DNA of 64,000 bases from Saprospirales bacterium GYS_P2D (GTDB lineage Bacteria > Bacteroidota > Bacteroidia > Chitinophagales > Saprospiraceae). The notes under the pieces were generated by a model that was not told where the DNA came from, made no database searches, and saw only the letters and a program-made list of their open reading frames with translations. The stretch spans positions 1-64,000 of the forward strand of contig WUUP01000010.1 of the NCBI GenBank assembly GCA_009833045.1. The letters are read 5' to 3'. How positions within the stretch are numbered: the first letter of the stretch is position 1; the number at the start of each line of letters is the position of its first letter. This document shows positions 10,201 through 18,915 of the stretch, in pieces. A program made the position numbers and the translations under genes.

Positions 10201-10987
10201 TCGTAGTCGGAAATTCTTTCCACCCAGAGTAGCGAGTATCCCCCTGTCCTGGTCTTTTTATGGGATCGCTGGATTCGCTGTGCGTATGCTTTTGTAGTGG
10301 ATCTCTGAGTAGCACTCTACCATCTGTAGCACTGACATAGACACGATCCCGATACTCAGGCTTCACCGACTCTATGACAAACTCGTAAGCCAGCTCCAGT
10401 TGCGGTCTTTTAGACGCATAGTCACGGATATATACCAGCTCGCCAGTAGGGTAGTCTTGCTGTAGAGCCAGCTCCAGTGCTTTTCTTTGAGATCCTGATA
10501 GTGATTTGGTTTTCAGTAGCTTTTCTGTTGCTTCCCAAGCATATAGATTGCTCTTGATCTGCTGGAGTGCCTTTCGGAGTGCTTTTTTTTCGCTGAGAGC
10601 TGCTGACTTTAGCGGTCGTATCTGGTCATAGTGCTCAGCGTGTATAGTAGTCAGTGTGCCATGCTCGATGATGGCTGTGTAGTCAGCATGAGGTATAGGT
10701 ATGCCTTGGTGGCTGCGTTGGTATCTTTTGATCGTGACGGATGGAGAGAGCTGGGTAGATTGAGTTTCTTGTAGTTCTTCGGGATTGAGTTTGAGTAGTT
10801 CAGATATGGCTATTTGAGGATTTGATTTGCTTAGCGCAGAATGTTGTGATATATGGATAGCTTTAGGTGTGCCAAGTACTTCTGACATAGAGTAGTCAGC
10901 TACTTGGATGTTCTTTTTTAGCTCATACGACTGGCCGTATGCAGATGCTAAAAATATCAGCTGCCATATGATCAGAAGCATTCTCAT
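7262..10987 (-). CDS. Secreted M4 (thermolysin-family) metallopeptidase with Calx-beta and jelly-roll C-terminal domains
   Basis: 1241 residues. A signal peptide (residues 1-19) is followed by an FTP/PepSY-type inhibitory propeptide (~45-230), then the zinc peptidase. Zinc-binding HEIGH lies at ~450, the third ligand Glu in ESGAMNEALSD at ~474, and the transition-state His in GIHFNSGVLNK at ~565; these are the hallmark motifs of thermolysin/bacillolysin. Next come a Calx-beta-like domain (~690-780), a jelly-roll/MAM-like domain (~790-960), and a region ending in the start of a parallel-beta-helix-like motif. It should degrade extracellular protein. Its ATG overlaps the TGA of the response regulator gene (ATGA, 10984-10987), so the two are translationally coupled. 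No T9SS sorting domain or other anchor is visible at the C-terminus, which ends abruptly. The export route beyond the inner membrane is therefore unclear. Confidence 0.92.
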   Translation of the reverse strand: MRMLLIIWQLIFLASAYGQSYELKKNIQVADYSMSEVLGTPKAIHISQHSALSKSNPQIAISELLKLNPEELQETQSTQLSPSVTIKRYQRSHQGIPIPHADYTAIIEHGTLTTIHAEHYDQIRPLKSAALSEKKALRKALQQIKSNLYAWEATEKLLKTKSLSGSQRKALELALQQDYPTGELVYIRDYASKRPQLELAYEFVIESVKPEYRDRVYVSATDGRVLLRDPLQKHTHSESSDPIKRPGQGDTRYSGWKEFPTTRVSIDTFELIGREPLSGILCETRSLEGLGGTPVSTPGIVALSQPIQDGDETDDPCLTKIEIRGEAADDRWRKEEHRKVVFGDLKDGYCCQTYTPGLCSEVQNDDIAIDAHWGAAMVARYWQQIHGRHGYDDAGSPLLSFVHHGEGYDNASWNGLYMKYGDGSYQGGHNAPTSSLTSNGPLVSLDVCAHEIGHAICTSTSDLVYSGESGAMNEALSDIWAACIEQYVLDSIDSSIPYDRWGIGEQIDERDGGSYGSATSRALRWMDHPPAENNPDTYGAGTWWQDPDCASPSVANDFCGIHFNSGVLNKWFYLLTVGSGQPYSPGNAKPAADDEINDKGNTYSVTGIGIRKSEKITYGAELLLMPNARFVDMRAATIDIARALYGPCSPEVEQTVRAWYAVGVGEDWGACGATIEFNQFNLSQISERSEEIGCEAQQVVSIGLHSYLADTVVTFTMSGNAIEGVDYEVCTPTLAFSGSEAKTLDLIIYDDQVEEEDDTIIIEMSGGGYYDIDTLIIINDDGIPAVGGETILFAEDFSTDDGSWRQETVNPASQLNEWFIDDFNSDQAHISFPTATATATYMQLIESHVRLVSPEINAIGRQNVRIEFDFQVGGERDLVDSTALFDFGTFQISEDGFSWTDVKEYVGAAAAGGAVPVSGRYSLIHPELANKTFYLGFEWQNDALNGSAYSFSIDNVEVTGEGLEIATDSMAMMEATVPADSKIPFISDQNQLIGVIAEANNPLGCTQLSISAADGTLDYTVSQCLHRSTKVYSLQNDHSSDSLLMTLYYAESEIDGWSEPTTLNIIAVKSEDIDQEHNGYRIIDHTDIEVIDERDAGEGYMAYSFYTSSEYISYALTDRPSTPQAMMVEHVGDSGVGSLRSLVEDACPMDTIFFSPMINNDTIELTACDITVPSDLIFMGNGPAQTYIKTDGLDQIFGVSPQTNIQYYSLHLIDGSDSTSTSESCNEGSYELYDVEVSGEP

Positions 10988-11604
10988 CTGACGAGTTTTT
11001 GCTGATAGGCTTTTTTGACCATTTCACCTCGAGAGTTGACTTGGAGTTTTTCATAGATGCTGCGGATATGGCGTTTTACGGTGTTGGCACTGATGTATAG
11101 CTTGGAGGCTACGGTCTTATAGTCATCGCCATCACATAGCAGCTGGAGCACTTCTTGCTCACGATCGGACAGATCGGTATTGCGATTGATGAGGAATGAC
11201 TCTACGACCTTACGAGCTATACTGGCGCTCATTGGAGCCCCGCCTTGGTGTACTTCTTTGATGCCGTGGATCAGCTTTTCGGGACGTAGACCTTTGAGGA
11301 GATATCCATTAGCTCCGTAGCACAGCGATTGGAATATTCGCTCCGCATCCTCATTGACCGTCAGCATGACGATAGGGATGGACTGATTGATATCACGGAT
11401 GCCTCTGACACACTCTATACCATTCATGATAGGCATATCGACATCCATTAGGATCACATCTATTGATGAGTCAGCGAGCTCTTTGACCGTGTCTTTACTC
11501 CCTTCGCATTCTACTACACAGATCATCCCTTCTGTGTCATTGATCAGTGTTTTGTAGAGATTTCTGATCATCGGGTCGTCGTCGACTATAGCTACTTTTA
11601 TCAT
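10984..11604 (-). CDS. Response regulator, NarL/LuxR family (REC-HTH)
   Basis: 206 residues. The REC domain has the acidic pair at residues 8-10 (VDDD), phosphoacceptor Asp54 in ILMDVDMP and the conserved Lys in GYLLKGL (~105). A LuxR-type helix-turn-helix follows at ~140-200 (LSDREQEVLQLL, then ANTVKRHIRSIYEKL). It should be phosphorylated by the kinase encoded immediately upstream and bind DNA as a dimer. It lies 65 bases downstream of the kinase stop and overlaps the M4 peptidase start by four bases, so kinase, regulator and protease probably form one transcript. A near-perfect palindrome at 11655-11674 lies about 50 bases before this start codon. It is a plausible autoregulatory binding site. 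Confidence 0.95.
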   Translation of the reverse strand: MIKVAIVDDDPMIRNLYKTLINDTEGMICVVECEGSKDTVKELADSSIDVILMDVDMPIMNGIECVRGIRDINQSIPIVMLTVNEDAERIFQSLCYGANGYLLKGLRPEKLIHGIKEVHQGGAPMSASIARKVVESFLINRNTDLSDREQEVLQLLCDGDDYKTVASKLYISANTVKRHIRSIYEKLQVNSRGEMVKKAYQQKLVR

Positions 11605-11654
11605 GAGGATTGGTTAATATATGATCCAATGTACGTTTTATCTTTTTACTGCCC

Positions 11655-11674
11655 AATGGCCCATATGGGTCATT
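11655..11674. promoter_or_regulatory. Palindromic operator, copy 1 (before the response regulator gene)
   Basis: Near-perfect 20-base inverted repeat AATGGCCCATATGGGTCATT with one mismatched pair. It overlaps the last codons and stop of the kinase gene and sits about 50 bases upstream of the response regulator start. The core can be read as heptamers TG(A/G)CCCA and TGGGTCA separated by TA, the 7-2-7 geometry used by NarL-type regulators. A second copy lies at 14788-14806. Binding by the linked regulator is my inference. Confidence 0.55.
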
Positions 11675-14600
11675 GTATGATGAGTGTCACAGTGGTGCCC
11701 TGACCTTTGAGCGAGCCCACCTCCAGAGTGGCGCCTATTTTCTCTGCTCTCGTGCGCATATTATTGATACCATTGACTCGCTGCAGGTCCTCCATATCAA
11801 ATCCCTGACCATCATCTCTCAGTACGAATGCCATACTCCCATCGTCACTACGATTATACTTGAAGGTGACTAATCCTGCCTCAGCATACTTGATAATATT
11901 AGTGATGGCTTCTTTGAATATTAATATGAAATGTCGTCTCACATTACCTGGCATCTCTATCTCTTTTAGGTCGGTGGAGACGGCCTCCATCGTAAAGTCG
12001 GTATCTGCATACTCAAATGAGTCGAGTGCAAAATCTCTCAGCCTCAGCAATACATCAAAAAGGGTATCATGTGCAGGGTCGAGTACCCAGATAAAGTCCT
12101 GCATACCAGAGCGTAGGTCTTGTACATTGTCCTGTAGTTGATGCATTACCTTGACGATCTCATCCTCTGTAGACTTACGAGAGGCATGATCTGTCAATAG
12201 AGAGATCATGGTGATTTTATTACCCGCCTCATCGTGAAAATCTCGAGACATCTTCTTCCTAAATATGCTTCGCTCGTTTTCTCGAGCCTCGGCGATCTGC
12301 CTCGTCCTATGCGTCTGAAATTGGATAATCCCATACACAGATATAAATGCAAATAAGCCATAAAGGCAGTATGCCCACCAAGTCCGCCATGGTGGTCTAC
12401 ATATGTGTATGTCCACAGATCGCTCATCTCCTATGAAGTCCTCATTTTGGTCTACCAGTTGTACTTTGAATGTATAGTTGCCTGGTGCCATCTTAGGATA
12501 GGGAGCGAAGTTTCGATCACCTGCATTTGTCCATTCTTTTTCCAGCCCGTCCATCATGTAGAAGTAGCGATAAGAGGAAGTGTTATTGATGCCCAAGGCC
12601 GCAAACTCAAATGCTATGGAGTTCTGATCATAGTTGAGCTCGATTCGTTCGGTCTCGTTGATGGATTTTTCAAGGTAGTACTCTTCATCCTCAGGCTGAT
12701 CTGATACACGTACTGATTGATTGAATAGTTGAAAATCGGTCCATACTATGTGAGGATTTACTTCTCGGGACTCGACCTTGAGTGGATCAAAGACAGTGAC
12801 TCCCTCCGCTCCTCCAAAGAGAAATAGGCCAGAAGAATGCTCTAAGAAGGAGTGTTGATTGTACTCATAGGTGGCGAGACCATGAGCTCTACCATAGTTA
12901 GTCGTGTTGATATCTGATGAGCGGATGTCGATTTTACTGATGCCTTCATTAGTGCTGACCCAGATGTTGCCATTGTCATCTTCGAGAGCAGCATATATGA
13001 CATTATTAGGGAGCCCGTCAAATGTATTAATGTGTTGAAATTGCCCTTCGCTGTCGAGTATGTCGAGCCCGCTAACAGTAGAGACGAGGAGGCGATCATC
13101 GCTGTAGGTATTAGTAGACAGCACCATGTTGGCCGATATGCCAGACGGATTATTTCGATTGAGCGTACGATTAGTGAATGTCTCAGTATCTGGGTCAAAG
13201 TGACTCAATCCACCATTAGCAGTAGAGAGCCAGAGCGTGCCCTCGTCGCCCTCATAGATCCTGAATATGTAGGGATGACTCAGTCCATCATCGGTGTCAT
13301 ATATTTTGATATCTTGTGAGTCTGGATGAAAAAGCATTAGCCCCTTGCCTCTGGATGCCAGCCAATATCTTCCTGCCTTATCTTGATACACTTGATTGAC
13401 GCCATCGCCTTGTAGGGCTTTATTGGCTAATGGGTAGTCGTGCCATCGCCACGTGCCATCTTCATAGCTGATACGAGAAAAACCATTTTTGCGATAAGCT
13501 ATCCATAGATCTCCTGATCGATCAGTCGTGATATTGATCCCATAGGCATCATTCATGCCAGGAGTATTGCTCGGGAGATGGCATTCTGCTGTCCATTCAT
13601 TGACCTCTCCGTCTGTATAGATGTGCATGAGACCCTCTCGACTACATATCCAGATGTCCCCCTGCTGATCCTCAGTCATCCCAAGAGCGGTACTGGTGCA
13701 GGCATACTGAGCATAGAGTGGATCCAGTGTCTGAAAGTCCGGAGGCCGAATCGAAAACTGATGTACACCTTTGCGAGTGCCTGCCCAGACGATATCCTCA
13801 TCGACTTCATAGAGCGCATGGATGAAGTCACTCTTCAGCGTGTTTTCTTGGTCACTACTGATATCCCATCGATATCCAATGTCAGTCTGATAGTGGCCAA
13901 GTCCTTTATTTGTGCCGACATACCACTCATCATTGTCGATGAGCAGGATGGTCACTATGGAGTAGTCGCTCAGCTCATGTCTCAGCGTGGACTTTCGCTT
14001 ATTGTATATATATAATCCTTGGGAGGTGCCTATGTATACATTGTGTGCCAGACCTTCTATGGCATTGACGATCGGTGCCTCTTCTGAGAGATATAAAGGA
14101 GTTAGCTCTTCACTATTTTTCTTACGTATGTATACTCCATCATTCGTAGCTATGTATTGATCATCTTCTTCTGTGATATAGATGCTATTGATGAAGCAGG
14201 CCTCGTCACTGATACAGTTAGGTATATCGAGATACTTTCGTTCATTGATATCGAACGAGAATACACCCTGTTCTGTCCCAACTAAGAGTATAGAGTCTTG
14301 ATACAGCTCCATAGAGTGAATAGATGCAGCTTCTGGTATCTGATCGTATTGATAGAAGCGCTCCATCTCTTTATCCCACATAGCCAATCCTCCGCCAAAG
14401 GTGCCTATCCATATCTTTTCATCTTGATCCTCCAAGAGTGCCCATATATAGTTATTAGGTAGAGAGTAGGGATCAGTAGGGTTATAGCGATAGCTTTTGA
14501 ATGTGCTATTGTCATATCTTAATAAGCCATCCTGCGTACCCACCCAAACGAATCCATCGCTGTCTCGCAATATACAGGTGGTGAAGGACTCCGTGAGCTG

Positions 14601-14729
14601 CTCAAAGAAGATCCTGTCCTGTGCCCGTATTGGCGAAAGCCAAAATGCCATCGTTGACATAAGTAGGCCCGATATCCAGGATAGATATGATGGCGAGAGT
14701 TCGGTTTTATAGAATGTTCTGATAGGCAC
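11670..14729 (-). CDS. Membrane sensor histidine kinase with two-component-regulator propeller and Y_Y_Y domain (HPK7 type)
   Basis: 1019 residues. An N-terminal hydrophobic export or membrane segment (~15-36) precedes many Reg_prop repeats (patterns such as WVGTQDGLLRYD, IWIGTFGGGLAMWD, IWVSTNEGISKID), which should form extracytoplasmic beta-propellers to about residue 640. A Y_Y_Y immunoglobulin-like domain follows (~690-780, with YRYFYMMDGLEKEW and PGNYTFKVQ), then a transmembrane helix (~790-812). The cytoplasmic part has a HisKA_3 dimerisation helix with phosphoacceptor His at ~832 (RDFHDEAGNK) and a HATPase domain (GQGFD, then GINNMRTRAEKIGA). This class pairs with NarL-type regulators, and one is encoded directly downstream. 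The divergent M36 peptidase gene starts 177 bases away across a palindromic site. The propeller presumably senses a polymer or its degradation products; the ligand is unknown. Confidence 0.93.
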   Translation of the reverse strand: MPIRTFYKTELSPSYLSWISGLLMSTMAFWLSPIRAQDRIFFEQLTESFTTCILRDSDGFVWVGTQDGLLRYDNSTFKSYRYNPTDPYSLPNNYIWALLEDQDEKIWIGTFGGGLAMWDKEMERFYQYDQIPEAASIHSMELYQDSILLVGTEQGVFSFDINERKYLDIPNCISDEACFINSIYITEEDDQYIATNDGVYIRKKNSEELTPLYLSEEAPIVNAIEGLAHNVYIGTSQGLYIYNKRKSTLRHELSDYSIVTILLIDNDEWYVGTNKGLGHYQTDIGYRWDISSDQENTLKSDFIHALYEVDEDIVWAGTRKGVHQFSIRPPDFQTLDPLYAQYACTSTALGMTEDQQGDIWICSREGLMHIYTDGEVNEWTAECHLPSNTPGMNDAYGINITTDRSGDLWIAYRKNGFSRISYEDGTWRWHDYPLANKALQGDGVNQVYQDKAGRYWLASRGKGLMLFHPDSQDIKIYDTDDGLSHPYIFRIYEGDEGTLWLSTANGGLSHFDPDTETFTNRTLNRNNPSGISANMVLSTNTYSDDRLLVSTVSGLDILDSEGQFQHINTFDGLPNNVIYAALEDDNGNIWVSTNEGISKIDIRSSDINTTNYGRAHGLATYEYNQHSFLEHSSGLFLFGGAEGVTVFDPLKVESREVNPHIVWTDFQLFNQSVRVSDQPEDEEYYLEKSINETERIELNYDQNSIAFEFAALGINNTSSYRYFYMMDGLEKEWTNAGDRNFAPYPKMAPGNYTFKVQLVDQNEDFIGDERSVDIHICRPPWRTWWAYCLYGLFAFISVYGIIQFQTHRTRQIAEARENERSIFRKKMSRDFHDEAGNKITMISLLTDHASRKSTEDEIVKVMHQLQDNVQDLRSGMQDFIWVLDPAHDTLFDVLLRLRDFALDSFEYADTDFTMEAVSTDLKEIEMPGNVRRHFILIFKEAITNIIKYAEAGLVTFKYNRSDDGSMAFVLRDDGQGFDMEDLQRVNGINNMRTRAEKIGATLEVGSLKGQGTTVTLIIQ

Positions 14730-14787
14730 TACGTACTTGTTAAGTCAAAAAAAATGCCGACAGCCTGTTTTTCAATATATGTGCAAT

Positions 14788-14806
14788 ATGATCCATATGG
14801 GTCATT
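14788..14806. promoter_or_regulatory. Palindromic operator, copy 2 (divergent promoter between kinase and M36 peptidase)
   Basis: ATGATCCATATGGGTCAT with one mismatched pair, sharing the 16-base core CCATATGGGTCATTGT with the copy at 11655-11674. It lies about 60 bases upstream of the kinase start and about 100 bases upstream of the M36 peptidase start. One regulator dimer here could control both directions. The link to the encoded NarL-type regulator is inferred from position and symmetry. Confidence 0.55.
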
Positions 14807-14906
14807 GTGAGCACTTGAGTCCGCCTGTAATTTAGCAAAAGAAATTCTACTTAAACATTTACGAGATCAAGCAATGATCATTTTATAACCAATAAAAGTA
14901 ATTCTA

Positions 14907-17900
14907 ATGAAACACGGCTTACTATTCTTTATCGCATTAATTGCACTACCACTGGGCTTGATGAGCCAAGTCACGGGAGATGCAGATGCACTCATCACTC
15001 ACTATCTCGAGGAGACAGGAGGAGCGACTCTCAAGTCTGCTAAACTACAGTATGATGTCATGGCTGATCAAGCTGAGCTGAGGTCAGGAATCCGCAGAAT
15101 CCAGGCGAACCAAAAAGCTAATGGTATCTATGTGAAGGACGCCATCCTCTCTATAGCCCATAAAAAAGAGGGCAAAATGCTGGGCAATAATACCTTCACC
15201 GGCTATAAGCCCAATACCACTAAGCCCACAGTGTCAGCGATAGAGGCGCTGCAGGTTTCTATGGCTAAAAATCAGGTTGATGGGATTGCCAGATTCGCTG
15301 CTAAAGAGACGAAAAAGTCAAAGGACGCACATGTGATCTATGCACGTGACGGCCAGTTTGCCTCAGATCCAGAGACTCGCCTCATATACGTGAAGGATGA
15401 TGCGTCAAAGTCATTGAGACTGGCCTGGGAGACTCAGCTACATACCATAGATAGACAGCACTACTGGGTGAGCTATATAGATGCTCAGACGGGAGATGTG
15501 ATCTCTACAGAGGACAAGGTATTACATTGTTCTTTCGGTGCATCGATGGTGTATGATGCCTCTCCTGAGGAGCAGGCTATACTCGACGCACGAGAGCATG
15601 AGAGACATATGCAGAGTGCTGCAGAATGGGAACAAATGCATGCAGGTCATCATCACAACTATTCAGCTGTCGGAGAGCCAGTGACTACTACGACAGTAGC
15701 ACCTGCACACAGCTACTTAGTGCTCGATTTGCCAGCAGAAGCGCCCAATGATGACTCAGCGCACAATGGTCAAACAGTCGTCAAGACGGCCGGGGATCCA
15801 GTAGCTTCTCCATATGGATGGACGAGTACAGATGGTATTTTACAGCTTCCTTTCACTAAGGGCAACAACGTATATGCATTTTATGATCCGAGCCCGACTC
15901 CGCTCGGAGGTGCTCCAAATCCTGCTACTGCTGCACAGGCATCGAGCAATAACCTATTAGGGGAGCAGCAGTTTTACTACGAGTGGGACCTGACTAAGGA
16001 GCCAGAGTATATGACGACGAGTACTAACAATACATTCCCAAATAGGAATGCAGCGATAGTCAATCTATTTTATCAGAATAACTTAGTACACGACGTCTTT
16101 TACAATTTCGGATTTGACGAAGCGGGCCGCAACTTCCAGTTTGAGAACTTCGGAAAAGGAGGACTCGGACTCGATGAAGTACTCGCACAAGCTCAAGATG
16201 GCGGAGGTACTAACAATGCCAATATGCTCACGCTCCAAGATGGAGTGAGCCCACAGATGCAGATGTATCTATGGACAGCATCAGAGGCCGATGAGCTCGT
16301 ACAGATCACTTCAGTATCTACACCGACCTTTGCAGAGGGAGGCGATAAATTCTTAGCAATACAAGGAGCTATATACAGTACATTGACGCCTTATGATCTA
16401 CATGCTAATCCTGTATTGGATAAGCCATTAGTCTTAGTCAATGATGGCTGTGGTAGCTCTCTTGGCTGTGGAATGGGTAGTGGCATTGGCTCTGCACCGT
16501 GCAATAGTGTGACAGGATCCATCGTACTCATCGATAGAGGTGATTGTTCATTCGTAGAGAAGGTAGATGGAGCTCAGAAAGGTGGTGCCGCAGGTGTCAT
16601 CGTGATGAATAATAATACAAGTAATCCTGATGAGGTAGCAGCGATGGGCGGTACTGATCCTACTGCTAATACCATCACCATACCATCAGTCATGGTGAGC
16701 TACAATACAGGCCTCATCCTCAAAGAGTCACTCGCAGAAGGAGCTACTATCATAGGATCTCTCATCCAAGAGAATCCACCATCACCTAAGAAAGATGGTG
16801 ATTTTGATAATGGTATCATCGCTCATGAGTATGGCCATGGTATCTCTTCTCGTACATCTCCACAGGGACTCCTCGGAGGTACACTATCAGGCAGTGAGCA
16901 GGGTGGAGAAGGTTGGTCTGATTACTATGCTCTCTATCTGACTACTACGGCAAGTGATCTTGCGATGGGAGACCCACTTCATCCCAATGGTGTATTACCG
17001 AGCAAAGGAATTGGTACCTATGTGACACATACAGATTCTGATGGTCCAGGTATCCGTCCGAGAAAATACAGCATCGATATGACTGAGAATGAATACACAT
17101 TCGCAGGTACGACTAATGGTGGAATCGGTATCGGCAATAGTGCCGAGATCACTGTGCCGCATGGTGTAGGATTCATCTGGTGTACGATGCTCTGGGAGAT
17201 GACTCAAAATCTCGTAGACGAATACGGATTTAACGATGATGTGACCTATAATCCTCCGACTGGAGATATCAGCGCAATAGCGGCTAATCATGCAGGAAAT
17301 AATCTGGCACTGAAGCTCGTACAAGAAGGCATCCGCCTACAGGTGCCGAGTCCTTCATTCACAGACATGAGAGATGCAATCTTGATGGCTGATACGCTGC
17401 ATTATGATGGAGCACATGGATGTTTGATATGGCAGGCTTTCGCCAAAAGAGGACTTGGTGTCGACGCTATCAATCCGTCTAACAATATCGGAGACGAGAG
17501 AGATGGCTATGCCACTCCATGTGATCAGACACAGGCTTTTCATGATATCAAAGTATCAGCTCCATCTGTACTCGAAAATGAATCAGACCTCACACATGTG
17601 ATCACTGTGACAAATACATCACCTGCTGCCAGCTCAGATGTGCCAGTGACTTATTCATTGCCTGATTATTTCACTCTCACTGGAGTGACTGGAGCAGACT
17701 ACATGCAGGTAGGACAGACACTGATATTCTCTATAGATGAGATAGCTGCAGAGTCGGCACATGAGATCAGCGTGACAGGATATATACTCACAGAGACAGC
17801 AGCTGAGATCACTGCGAGCTATGGCTTTGAGTCAGGTACAGAGGGCTGGACTGCAGTCACTGGAGTAGGAAATAGCTTTGAGCGTCGTACTGACGGAGAT

Positions 17901-18839
17901 GCTCAAGAAGGTAGTGCTTACTTCTATACGACTAATAATGGACTGACAGGCCTCAATACTACACTCGAGAGTCCTACGCTACCAGCGAGTGATGGTACGA
18001 GACAATTGAGATTTTGGCATAAGTATGATACGGATGCTGGCTATGACGGAGGATATGTAGAGTATACTACTGATGGTACCAACTGGGCACTCCTGCCGCT
18101 CCAAGAAAATGGCTACAATGCTAATCTCGGTAGTCTATACAATGTGGTTTATACAGGTCCTGCATTCTCAGGAGGTACAGCAGACTACATCGAGTCAGCA
18201 GGTATGCTCCCAGCGGGCACGACTAATGTGCGATTTGTTTTCACCGAAGACGCTGGTACAGGCGGAGGAGATGGATGGTTCATCGATAACATTAAGATCG
18301 TCGAAAATCCTGCTGTGACAGGTACTGCAGTGACAGTGAAGGATCCGATCAATAGTGGTGGCCGTACCTATGTAGATGAAGTACATACCCTCATCATACC
18401 GAGCACTAAGCCGACATTTGACATCAAGCCATCTATATCAGTAGCGACAGGTGTCGTTAATGATGATGGTACGCCGATGAGAGTCTTGGTAGATATGATC
18501 GAGATGTCTGGCAATCAAACTACAGGCCCTGTTAAGGTACGCATTGCCAAGAATGATTTCTTAGGATTTGACTTTGATCCATCGTTGACATCGATTGGAG
18601 GTCATGAGGTGGACAATGACTTATTCACATTCAGTGAAAACTTCCTCTATTGGGAATTCACGACAAGTGCTAATATCCTCGCTAATGAGTCGCTAAAAAT
18701 TGGATTCACGGGGACATTTGAGTCAGGAGGAGATGGTATCCTATCCATCACTGCGAAAACCGCAACCCTCTCCAAGCTCGAGGATAACAAAGCAAATGAC
18801 AAAGATCAAGATACTGTAGACTATACTACAGGAGAATAA
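14907..18839 (+). CDS. Secreted M36 (fungalysin-family) metallopeptidase with PA domain
   Basis: 1310 residues. A signal peptide (1-20) and FTP-type propeptide (~30-200) are followed by the M36 catalytic region, including NAAIVNLFYQNNLVHDVFY (~393). A protease-associated (PA) domain is inserted at ~505-600. Zinc motif HEYGH lies at ~639 and the third ligand in EGWSDYYAL at ~669. The C-terminal part has a DUF11-like beta domain (~885-970), a jelly-roll domain starting at GFESGTEGW (~975-1140) and a final beta domain. It should be an extracellular endopeptidase. It is divergent from the kinase gene and shares a promoter region holding a palindromic operator. Unlike many Bacteroidota homologues it ends without a T9SS sorting domain; the next gene, 76 bases downstream, carries one. 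Confidence 0.93.
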   Translation: MKHGLLFFIALIALPLGLMSQVTGDADALITHYLEETGGATLKSAKLQYDVMADQAELRSGIRRIQANQKANGIYVKDAILSIAHKKEGKMLGNNTFTGYKPNTTKPTVSAIEALQVSMAKNQVDGIARFAAKETKKSKDAHVIYARDGQFASDPETRLIYVKDDASKSLRLAWETQLHTIDRQHYWVSYIDAQTGDVISTEDKVLHCSFGASMVYDASPEEQAILDAREHERHMQSAAEWEQMHAGHHHNYSAVGEPVTTTTVAPAHSYLVLDLPAEAPNDDSAHNGQTVVKTAGDPVASPYGWTSTDGILQLPFTKGNNVYAFYDPSPTPLGGAPNPATAAQASSNNLLGEQQFYYEWDLTKEPEYMTTSTNNTFPNRNAAIVNLFYQNNLVHDVFYNFGFDEAGRNFQFENFGKGGLGLDEVLAQAQDGGGTNNANMLTLQDGVSPQMQMYLWTASEADELVQITSVSTPTFAEGGDKFLAIQGAIYSTLTPYDLHANPVLDKPLVLVNDGCGSSLGCGMGSGIGSAPCNSVTGSIVLIDRGDCSFVEKVDGAQKGGAAGVIVMNNNTSNPDEVAAMGGTDPTANTITIPSVMVSYNTGLILKESLAEGATIIGSLIQENPPSPKKDGDFDNGIIAHEYGHGISSRTSPQGLLGGTLSGSEQGGEGWSDYYALYLTTTASDLAMGDPLHPNGVLPSKGIGTYVTHTDSDGPGIRPRKYSIDMTENEYTFAGTTNGGIGIGNSAEITVPHGVGFIWCTMLWEMTQNLVDEYGFNDDVTYNPPTGDISAIAANHAGNNLALKLVQEGIRLQVPSPSFTDMRDAILMADTLHYDGAHGCLIWQAFAKRGLGVDAINPSNNIGDERDGYATPCDQTQAFHDIKVSAPSVLENESDLTHVITVTNTSPAASSDVPVTYSLPDYFTLTGVTGADYMQVGQTLIFSIDEIAAESAHEISVTGYILTETAAEITASYGFESGTEGWTAVTGVGNSFERRTDGDAQEGSAYFYTTNNGLTGLNTTLESPTLPASDGTRQLRFWHKYDTDAGYDGGYVEYTTDGTNWALLPLQENGYNANLGSLYNVVYTGPAFSGGTADYIESAGMLPAGTTNVRFVFTEDAGTGGGDGWFIDNIKIVENPAVTGTAVTVKDPINSGGRTYVDEVHTLIIPSTKPTFDIKPSISVATGVVNDDGTPMRVLVDMIEMSGNQTTGPVKVRIAKNDFLGFDFDPSLTSIGGHEVDNDLFTFSENFLYWEFTTSANILANESLKIGFTGTFESGGDGILSITAKTATLSKLEDNKANDKDQDTVDYTTGE

Positions 18840-18915
18840 TCACTTCACGGGGCATGATAGAAGCTCTATAGCCATATGTCATGTCCCATCTTTCATCAAT
18901 AATAAAATGACAATA

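Noticed and set aside
16995-17543. Minus-strand frames within the M36 peptidase gene
   Set aside because: Antisense to strongly conserved peptidase sequence; no independent evidence of coding.
7126-18881. Eleven-base match GCCATATGTCA at 7126-7136 and 18871-18881, downstream of both peptidase genes
   Set aside because: It resembles part of the palindromic operator but lacks its symmetry and lies after the genes; two 11-mers are too weak to claim a site.
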